Source of the DNA: Pelagophyceae sp. CCMP2097
Lineage: Eukaryota > Sar > Pelagophyceae
Length of the DNA: 10,822 bases
NCBI GenBank assembly: GCA_026770575.1
Contig: MU657404.1
Coordinates: forward strand, 1 to 10,822
Direction of reading: 5' to 3'
Shown here: piece by piece, positions 1 to 6,196 of the stretch
Position numbering within the stretch: position 1 is the stretch's first letter
Layout of the letters: every line of letters begins with the position of its first letter
Made by a program: the position numbers and the translations under genes
Notes under the pieces: model-generated
Databases searched by the model: none
What the model saw: the letters and a program-made list of their open reading frames with translations, nothing else
Told to the model about the DNA's origin: nothing

Positions 1-31
1 GACGCGCGGGGGAGGCCACTACCACGGCGTC

Positions 32-1389
32 ATGGACGACGGCTCGGGTCTATCGCCGATTGATGCGATCGACGACTGCCAGGGACCCGCCATCGACATC
101 CCCTACCTGCCCCCGGACACCCGCATGACGATGGGCGACGTCGCGCCGATCATCTGCGACGACCCGGTGGACGACGACGGGCCGCTGTCGGGATTTTCAG
201 TGTCGATCTTCGCCGGAAACCAGCGGCCGCAGCGCCACGACAGCAGGACTACGTCCAGCGGACGCCGGCTGCAGCAGCCGCCGCCGCGCAAGAGCATGAC
301 CCAGTTACGATGTTACCGCCGTTTACTTTTCGGCGCGTCGCAGGGCAGAACTACGACCAGGCTGTCATGGACGCGGGAAAGGGCGACCGCAACAGCAGTA
401 CAAAGAGTTGCACGGCCCAGGCGCTGAATAAGATGGTCCGCTTCCAGCGCAGTGCCGTCTCTGTCGCGAACGGCTGGAACAAGCTTACATGGTGGCTCTG
501 CCCTGACTTCTTCGCAGACCCGGCGCTGGTGCCCAAGACGGCGATGACGCACGACGTCCGACTCTCGTTTTTTTGATGCATTTCTTTAGCGGTCTTATGA
601 AGGAAGACGGAATGCCGCCGGACACGTCGACGTTCAAGACATGGGTGGTCAGCACGTACCGCTTGATGAAGTGGCGGCAGCAGGACTTTATCGCCGCTTA
701 TTGCATCCCGTCGTCTGTCTTCATCGCCGTCAAGCTATCGGAGAGTGACGTGCGCTACTCACCGAGAGCCGCCGAGAGTACTTGTTTGACGACTTTAAGC
801 CCATCGGCCAAAACCTTTTGCAGGACGTGGTGAAGACGGGCTGTTTAGAAGCGAAGATCAAGGGGACGAAAACGAACCGCGGGTATGTGTCAAAAGTTTT
901 AGCGTCGCGCATGACGGCGAATAAATGCGGCAATGCGGACTACACAAAGGCCGGAGGTTGGGCCGACGGCGAGGCAGCAAAGGAGAGCTACTGCAAAGTG
1001 AGCAACGAGCACAGCTTTTATTTGGGAAGGTCGTGAACGGGCGCGGGGAGAGCGACCGGCCCTTCAAGCGGCCCTGCGCAGAGGAGGCAGGCCCGACGCG
1101 TGATTCAGGGGCGGGTGTACAAAAGGCACGCACAACACCTTTAGCCGCGCAAGTATTGCCTACGGTGTCGCCGGCTGTGCCGGCGCAGCAGGTAGTTTAC
1201 AACTTTTCGGGCGCGGACCTCCGGGGCGCCAACTTTTCGGGCGCGAACTTCGGCAGCGGCAGCATCATCATGGGGCCCACGGCGCACGTCAAGCTGCAGC
1301 CCGCGAAGGAGGAGACGGACGACGAGGACGACGCATCGTACAACTGCGACTTTGACGACGAAGACGTATATGCTTGCGACGGGTCCTAA
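32..1389 (+). pseudogene. Family X, left copy: acidic N-terminus, central domain, pentapeptide-like tail; frameshifted
   Basis: I do not recognise this gene family. Reading starts at ATG 32 with an Asp-rich stretch (motifs ICDDP, DDDGPLSGFSVS) that recurs in the inverted copy at the right end of the window. The reading then passes through four frames: 32 to about 220, an Ala-rich stretch and domain to 573, a part to about 750, a part to about 1020, and the last part to TAA at 1387-1389. Each join is a -1 shift, as if one base were missing; two lie at T runs (568-574, and 1016-1026). The central domain holds TWWLCPDFF and KTWVVSTYRLMKW, then a basic stretch with AGGWADGEAAKESY. The C-terminus has NFSGADLRGANFSGANFG, like a short pentapeptide repeat, followed by an acidic tail. 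The right copy lacks the central domain. A tyrosine-recombinase-like identity was considered for the GGW...Y region but is weak. The family could be a mobile-element protein or a dispersed host gene. Confidence 0.55.
1154..1386 (+). other. Conserved C-terminal module of family X (pentapeptide-like repeat plus acidic tail)
   Basis: This stretch is open in one frame and encodes VPAQQVVYNF, then ADLRGANFSGANFG, then an acidic end with DDEDDASYNCDFDDED. The A(D/N)LRGANFSG pattern fits the A(D/N)LXX pentapeptide repeat family, whose members form right-handed beta helices, but only about three units are present, fewer than a normal pentapeptide domain. The same module is encoded on the minus strand at 10012-10242. 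By hand the DNA copies are roughly 85% alike, so this is the best preserved coding part of the family in both copies. Confidence 0.6.
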
Positions 1390-1484
1390 ATTCTAAAGAA
1401 AATTTCAATAGATTCGGTTTCTTGTGAAGGCGGTGATCGTGTGGAGTGCTCTCCGTACAGACAGATAGTATGGAATAAGCTGAA
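1390..1484 (+). repeat. 3' flank of family X shared with the inverted right copy
   Basis: After the stop codon, homology to the right copy continues. Positions 1417-1484 align with the reverse complement of 9908-9975 at about 63 of 68 bases by hand, which is at least as similar as the coding parts. Homology ends abruptly after ATAAGCTGAA at 1484. The following sequence is copia-derived here and unrelated in the right copy, so 1484 marks either the end of the repeated unit or a breakpoint. Confidence 0.6.
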
Positions 1485-2277
1485 ATATCACACTTGATCG
1501 CCGAAAAAATATCGCACCTGATGCGATATCTGCGAAGCGGCGATCCGTGTGATAACGCCAACGTGTTCCGCGGCAAGCGCATCGACATCACGGGCTGGTT
1601 AGCGTTTGGATCTCAAGTTGCGTGCGTCGATTCGGCGCGCGACCGCGGCCTCTCAGACCGGGCCATCGCCGCCACGTACCTTGGCATGGACTCGACCAAT
1701 AGACCGCGCGCCATCGTCATCCGCACCGCAGCCGGGCACATCCACCACAGCACGTCGTACACCGTCATCGCGCCACCGGGAGCCCACCTCCTACCCGCCG
1801 ACGCCGCGGGCCACCTGCTCGCGCAAACCAATCGCCACCTCGCGACCTCGCCCGCCGACGCACCGCCTCCCCACATCGCCGGCGCACCAACGGCTGGGCC
1901 CGTGCACTCCGCGGCCGCACCCGCGCGGACCGCCGCCGCCGCCGCGCCGCCCACGGCTGCGCTCGCACGGTCCACGGCCGCCCTCTCCACGCCGACGCCG
2001 CCCACGGCGGCATCGCCGTCGACGATTACACCCGCGCGGTCCATGGCCGGCACTACCACCGCGCCCAATCAAGGCCGCGCCGTCGTCTACTCCGACGACA
2101 CCGCCATCACGGTCGTCGCGACGAACCCGAAGAAGCAGGGCACCAAGTGCTTCCACCGCTTCAACTTGTACATGTCGGCGCGCTCCGTGGCCCAGTACAA
2201 GTTCCTCGGCGGCACGGCCGCCGACATCCGCTACGACATCGCCCACGGCTTCGTAATGGTGGACATTGAACAGAATA
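1479..2277 (+). pseudogene. Copia pol, 5' part: integrase C-terminal region and linker
   Basis: The frame is open from the TAA at 1476 and has no convincing start; no ATG is credible because the upstream integrase core is missing. The region around WLAFGSQVACV, RGLSDRAIAATYLGMD and AGHIHHSTSYTVI matches the copia integrase C-terminal pattern (a GC-type box, then RG.L.DR....FLG, then a final S..V). It is followed by about 90 residues rich in Ala, Pro and Thr (about 1780-2060). Next comes the conserved stretch before reverse transcriptase, with NPKKQGTKCFHRF, a Tyr-containing helix and ADIRYDIAHGFV, as in copia elements of algae and diatoms. The frame is cut after codon 2274-2276 by the element at 2278-2823 and runs into its own stop inside it. 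Confidence 0.75.
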
Positions 2278-2311
2278 GGGAGGTTCACTTTTTTTGAACA
2301 AGTTCAGAACT
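2278..2311 (+). repeat. Left terminal inverted repeat
   Basis: This 34-bp arm matches the reverse complement of 2790-2823 exactly, including a run of seven T. Just inside it, GAACAAGTTCAGAACT (2296-2311) is followed by a near-perfect inverted partner at 2327-2342, so the left end can also fold on itself. Confidence 0.92.
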
Positions 2312-2473
2312 CAGAGTTCAGGCGATAGTTCAGAACTTGTTCAAAATATTTATTGGCTGCGAGCTTGACTGGTCGTGCTGCGCGCTTCTCGTGGTGAGGC
2401 TGGCGTGTCCTGCAGAGAACAAAACGTCAAACGCGACGCAGAAAAAGTCGAATTTGCACTCAACTGCATTGGG

Positions 2474-2508
2474 TCACGGAAATTGTGATAGGCTATCACG
2501 GAAATTGT
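2474..2508 (+). repeat. 13-bp direct repeats inside the TIR element
   Basis: TCACGGAAATTGT occurs at 2474-2486 and again at 2496-2508, a 22-bp period. It lies in the AT-richer part of the element and its function is unknown. Confidence 0.7.
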
Positions 2509-2740
2509 TTGAGTGTCGAGCGGAAACTGTTTTCGCTGCGCGCGGCGCGGAGGGCGACGCGCTTCGGCGGCGCTTTTGTCGCGCCGAGCGCGCGGCGGCG
2601 GCGCGCGTCGATCGCGCCCGGGCGCGTCGAAAACGGTGCGCTACGGAGCGAGGACGGCCGCCGGGACGGACCCCGCGGCACGCAATAAACGCCGTTCAAC
2701 CCTCGTATTTTCCAATGTGCAAGGCAGTTCTGAACAAGTT

Positions 2741-2770
2741 CAGAGCAGTTCAGAGCAGTTCAGAACAGCG
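2741..2770 (+). repeat. 10-bp tandem array next to the right TIR
   Basis: CAGAGCAGTT occurs twice in tandem, followed by a diverged third unit CAGAACAGCG. The units share TTCAGA(G/A)C with the TIR, so this looks like a subterminal repeat array of the kind transposases can bind. Confidence 0.65.
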
Positions 2771-2789
2771 TATTTGCGTTTTCTGAACC

Positions 2790-2823
2790 AGTTCTGAACT
2801 TGTTCAAAAAAAGTGAACCTCCC
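2790..2823 (-). repeat. Right terminal inverted repeat
   Basis: This is the perfect 34-bp inverted partner of 2278-2311, ending at TA 2824-2825. Inside it lies a short array of CAGAGCAGTT-type 10-mers (2741-2770) and further TTCTGAAC palindromes. Confidence 0.92.
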
Positions 2824-2825
2824 TA

Positions 2826-4687
2826 ATGTGTCAACAGAGACTCTCTTCAACTTGCAACCCAGCTTCACAGTGCAAGCCGAAGGATTTGCCAGCGGCCGTA
2901 CGATGCTGACCCTCGACGACCTTCCCGGCGACCCGCCGGTATTCGGCGCCGAGTCGACGCGCGACGTCGGCGACACGGGCATCTCGCCCGACGCGGAGGA
3001 CCTCCTCGACGCGGCCCTCGGCGTATCTGGAGTCGGCGCGCCCGCCAACATGGGCGAGGCCATGGACGCGACCGTCCAAGCCACCTGGCTTCCGGCCATC
3101 CGCAAGCAGACCGACGCGTACAAGCTCCACGACACGATGCACCCCGCCTTACGCTCGACAGTGCCGGCGGGCGTGCGCGTGAAGCGCCTTGGCATCAACT
3201 TTCGTTTGAAGCGCGACGGCTCGGTCAAGTCACGCATCTACCTCGCCGAGTTGCGCGGCTCGCGCCCGGACGTCGCGCCGGGCCAGGCCGGCCCGCACGT
3301 GGCGACGCACTCCAGTCCGTCCCCAGGCTACACGGCCGTCAAGTTCATGGCGGCGCACGCGGCGCACTTCGGCAACATTCTCCTCGCCGACGACGCCATC
3401 GACGCCTACCTCAAGGGTGCGCCGCGCGACGAACCTTTCTACGCGCCCTTTCCGGCCAACTGGCGGCTCTACATGCTCGCCGAGTTTGGCAACGACCCGG
3501 CGCAGTGACCGTACGACCCCGCGACGCACGTCTGCTGCATCACGGGCAACATCCCCGGCGCCCTCGACGCCGGCGCCATCTGGCGCGACGCGATCCACCC
3601 CGCCATCACGTCCCTCGGCTTCGTCGTCACGCCGCTGAGCGAAGCCCTCTACGTCCGCTATGAGCCCGACGGCACCACGTCTGGACTCATGATTTGGACG
3701 GACGACACCATCGTCTCGGCCACCGCGGCGCGCGCGGCCGAGATCACGGGCGCCATCAGCGCGCGCTTCGCCTCCAAGGGATGCCGCATCCTCGGCTCCG
3801 AGGACGCCGACATGCTCGCGCTCGACAACGTCGCAAATCCCGACGGCGGGTATTCCATCCACATGACGACCTACGAGACCGCCGTCGTGGCCAAGCTGGG
3901 CTACAAAGACGCGACGGCCGCGAAGACGCCTCTGCACGCTTTATGGCACGCCGACTCAACCGAGGACCCCGAGGCCTCGCACGGCGCTCCGGCGCACAAG
4001 TTCCACGACTCCCGCGTCGCCATCGGCCTGCTCACCTTCAACGCCTACATCCTGCGCGCCGACTACTCCTTCGCCCTCTCTTCGCTCTCAGGCGCCATTG
4101 GAGTATGGGCGGAGAAGCAGGACCGCGCGTTAGGTCGCACCATCCGCTACCTCAAAGGGCACATCGGCGCAAAGATCACCTGGCCCGGCAAGTTCCCGAT
4201 CACGACCAAGGCCTACGTCGACGCCAGCTTCGACAACGAGCTCTTCGACGGCAACTCTACGGCTCGGGCGCGCTCGCGCATCGCCGGCGTGCTCTACCTG
4301 GGACCGACCCCGATCTGGTACTTTACGGCGCGCACCAAGACGACGCCTTTGTCCACGGCCGAGGCGGAGCTCCTCGCGTTGGTCCGCCTCCTGCGCGGCC
4401 TCGTCATCCTGCGTGTAACCATCATGATGCTCTTCGGCATAAGGGACTTGCCGCCGACATACGTCTACGAGGACAACATGGCCGTGGTGCAGATGCTCCG
4501 CAAGCGAGTCATTTCGGGCCGCTCGCGCCACGTCCGCGTCGCCATCGGCTACGTCCTAGACGTCCTCGACGCGGGCCACGCCATCTTCTCCTTCGTCGGC
4601 ACCAAGGACCAACTCGCCAACGGCCTCACCAAGGCGGAAACAAAGGACGAACACGCGCGCATGTTCGCCGCGTTCTTCTCGAAGTAG
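2826..4687 (+). pseudogene. Copia pol, 3' part: reverse transcriptase and RNase H
   Basis: One frame runs to TAG at 4685-4687 and contains a single in-frame TGA at 3506-3508. Reverse transcriptase landmarks are KSRIYLAEL, the first catalytic Asp in LLADDAIDAYLKG (codons near 3389) with PRDEPFYAPFP, and the catalytic pair in IWTDD (Asp codons 3701 and 3704), where most copia elements have YVDD. A copia-type connection follows. RNase H is complete: YVDAS (Asp 4220), STAEAEL (Glu 4361), EDN (Asp 4472), SRH (His 4529) and TKDQLANGLTK (Asp 4607). The product would copy element RNA into cDNA in virus-like particles. The TGA could be a C-to-T change at a CpG. The 5' end of the frame is cut by the TIR element. 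Confidence 0.88.
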
Positions 4688-4804
4688 ATCTGCGGCGATG
4701 CCTCGCCGCCCTTCAAGCTCAAGTTGTCTCTTTTTCTTTCCGTCAAAGAAGGGACTCTTCTTCCTCTCGTGCCTCCCGTTCATCTTCATTTCGCTCCGGC
4801 ACGC

Positions 4805-4815
4805 GAGTGGGGGAG
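4805..4815 (+). other. Candidate polypurine tract of the copia element
   Basis: GAGTGGGGGAG lies about 120 bp after the pol stop, where LTR elements place the plus-strand primer next to the 3' LTR. The following bases start CATCG rather than the usual TG, so either the LTR start is diverged or this tract is not the primer. Confidence 0.35.
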
Positions 4816-4848
4816 CATCGCGGCATCCTGCCGTTGCTTGCGGAGATT

Positions 4849-4903
4849 CCATTTCCGCCAAGGGAATTCTAACCCTTGCCATTTCCGAGGGAACTCTAAC
4901 CCT
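4849..4903 (+). repeat. Two direct repeats ending in CTAACCCT, downstream of copia pol
   Basis: Two imperfect copies, CCATTTCCG...AGGGAATTCTAACCCT (4849-4876) and CCATTTCCGAGGGAACTCTAACCCT-like (4879-4903), lie in tandem. The region probably belongs to the 3' untranslated part or LTR of the copia element. A short hairpin CACAGT...ACTGTG follows at 4915-4936. Confidence 0.6.
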
Positions 4904-4936
4904 CTAAGACCTAACACAGTTCTAACTATGACTGTG

Positions 4937-5301
4937 GGCACTACGCGGGGGGCGCCACGACGCTTCCAGCGCTGGAGGGTGAACTTTGCTATGTCTTATA
5001 TGGGCCGAGAAAATTGATTTGGCGACTTTGGCGACGGCCGTTTCCACCCAAGGACACCTCAGATTTTTGTTCACCCGCCGCCGATGGGCGCGTACGGCCG
5101 TTGCGAAGACGGCTGCGTCGAGCAACCTCTGGAATACCCGGCCTAATTTTTCCGCGAAGGTTTTTAAAAAGCTCCAGTTGGTCCGAATTTCGTATTTTTC
5201 GACTTTCAAACTTTTGAATTCGAGTTGCGTCGCACCGAATGCGAATGCGGCTGGGATAGCGTCTGCTTAACGATTTCCCGTAGTATCGTTTCAAAATCTC
5301 T
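4937..5301. other. Stretch without a recognised gene
   Basis: Open frames exist on both strands (for example a 101-codon minus frame at 4989-5294), but none has recognisable domains or a partner nearby. The base composition is mixed, with AT-rich runs near 5145-5220. I see no RNA gene or promoter that I can defend. Confidence 0.4.
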
Positions 5302-5367
5302 CAAATGTCGTTTGCCAATGTCGTCGCGATGTCGAGGTCCCCACTGCAAATGTCTTCGGAAATATCG
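5302..5367 (+). repeat. CAAATGTCG motif cluster left of the hAT remnant
   Basis: CAAATGTCG at 5302-5310, a related CCAATGTCGTCG from 5315 and CAAATGTCTTCG at 5347-5358, the last followed by AATATCG. Related copies in the same orientation lie on the other side of the hAT remnant at 5921 and 5958. hAT transposases bind short subterminal repeats at both element ends, so these are candidate binding sites. That role is inferred. Confidence 0.4.
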
Positions 5368-5393
5368 GAATTATCTTGGCCCGCAAAGCCTAA

Positions 5394-5792
5394 CTTGACC
5401 CGGAAGAACCGTCTGACGAACGCCCCATAACGTCCCGAAGGTGCCCTCATCGCGTTGGGGGTGCCTCGTTTGACGAGCTCGTTGCGTCGCATCGGCGCTT
5501 GCATTGCTACACTCGTGGAATCCCCCCGATTGGGACATTTGTAAGGGGCCACGACACGATCAATACGCTCCGCTGGTGGCGCGGCAGGATCGAGTCGCTC
5601 CTGAACTGGGCCCTCGCCCTCCGCGGCGTGCTCGCGCACTCGCCTTCCTCCACCGCGGCGGAGCGCGTCTTCTCGATCCTCAACAACTCGTTCGACAACG
5701 ACCAGAAGCGAGTGAAGGCCGACTACATGGAGATCAGCCTCCAGCTCCAGTACAACAAGCGCGGCCGCTCGTGCGACGACGACCACGAGTGA
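5394..5792 (+). pseudogene. hAT transposase C-terminal dimerisation domain remnant
   Basis: The frame is open from the stop at 5391-5393 to TGA at 5790-5792, about 132 codons with no credible start ATG. Only the second half is recognisable. It has a WW pair (LRWWRGRIESLL), then SPSSTAAERVFSILNN, a charged stretch (DQKRVKADYMEI) and a final LQYNKR. This is the conserved hAT C-terminal dimerisation pattern (Dimer_Tnp_hAT): tryptophan, a (P/S)SS..(S/A)ER.FS core, then a basic segment and a terminal N. Intact hAT transposases are normally 600-800 residues with a DDE catalytic core and often a BED zinc finger; none of that is present. It is a relic of a cut-and-paste transposon, or the last exon of a gene whose other parts were lost. 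Confidence 0.8.
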
Positions 5793-6196
5793 AAGACGCC
5801 AACGGGTGGATTCTGATGACAAGGCCCCCTAAAAATCGGAAGTTTTTGCTCGCATGTCCACCCTGGGAGGGGCTGCATCCCGAGCCGGCCCATGTCGGCC
5901 GTCTATCGTCATATTCGGTACAAATGTCGTCGATAATATCGCCTTGTTTGAGCCCCTCAAATGTCGAAAAATATATATCTAATCCTACGAGAAATCCTTA
6001 CTTCTGCTGTCCAGGCGCTGGCCACGGTTGTTTCGAGCGGTAATCAGCAGATCGGCGAGGCGAAAATAAGGAAGTTATAAAATCCACATGGTGTGTCTGA
6101 TTAAAGCCTCGCCGGCCCGAGACCCAGTCAGTGTGCGTCCGTTGAGCGGTAGCCATGTCCGAGTCCGAGGTGACCTAACTTGGGCCCAAGTAGTGA
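5793..6196. other. Stretch without a gene, between hAT remnant and minus-strand gene
   Basis: It contains the right-hand CAAATGTCG motifs (5921-5929, 5958-5966), an AT run ATATATAT near 5971-5978 and no supported gene. The 3' end of the minus-strand gene may extend into its right part in a shifted frame. Confidence 0.4.
5921..5966 (+). repeat. CAAATGTCG motifs right of the hAT remnant
   Basis: CAAATGTCG at 5921-5929, followed by TCGATAATATCG, and again at 5958-5966. They match the left cluster at 5302-5367 in sequence and orientation. The two clusters bracket the hAT coding remnant at about 30 to 170 bp distance, counting from its open frame. Confidence 0.4.

Larger units (their letters stand above)
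2278..2823. mobile_element. 546-bp MITE-like DNA element with 34-bp TIRs and TA target duplication
   Basis: Positions 2278-2311 and 2790-2823 are perfect inverted repeats of 34 bp, starting GGGAGGTTCACTTTTTTTGA. They are flanked by TA at 2276-2277 and 2824-2825. A TA duplication is typical of Tc1/mariner-type insertion. No transposase is encoded, so the element is non-autonomous. The ends are AT-rich and packed with partly palindromic TTCAGAAC/GTTCTGAA motifs, while the interior (about 2540-2690) is very GC-rich with no recognisable protein. The insertion interrupts the copia pol frame. The element plus one TA is 548 bp, and the pol frames on the two sides are in register once that length is discounted, which supports these exact ends. 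Confidence 0.9.
1485..4820 (+). mobile_element. Ty1/copia LTR retrotransposon, 5'-truncated and interrupted
   Basis: The coding order is integrase C-terminal end, low-complexity linker, reverse transcriptase, RNase H. This order, with integrase before reverse transcriptase, is diagnostic of Ty1/copia. Gag, protease and the integrase catalytic core are absent, and the frame begins directly after the end of family X homology, so the element is 5'-truncated. No 5' LTR or primer binding site is present. A purine-rich GTGGGGGAG at 4807-4815 is a candidate polypurine tract, which would place any 3' LTR start just after it. No LTR can be proved because there is no second copy, so the right boundary is approximate. 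A smaller TIR element sits inside the pol frame at 2278-2823. Confidence 0.85.

Noticed and set aside
570..578. Programmed -1 ribosomal frameshift at the T run
   Set aside because: A run of seven T could slip, but three other -1 changes in the same gene lack good slippery sites, so indels are the simpler explanation.
1606..2288. Open frames on both strands overlapping the integrase/linker region
   Set aside because: The low-complexity GC-rich linker keeps several frames open at once. Only the frame ending at 2277 has integrase and pre-RT motifs.
2278..2823. Stowaway MITE
   Set aside because: TA duplication and size fit, but the inward terminal sequence is GGGAGGTTCAC rather than the CTCCCTCC-type end, so only the broad Tc1/mariner-like label is justified.
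3230..3937. Long minus-strand open frame (235 codons) opposite the copia reverse transcriptase
   Set aside because: It is the antisense shadow of a GC-rich coding frame with clear reverse transcriptase motifs, and its Arg/Gly/Val/Asp-rich translation has no recognisable domain.
5301..5822. 173-codon minus-strand frame opposite the hAT remnant
   Set aside because: The plus strand shows the hAT dimerisation signature, and the antisense frame has no domain.
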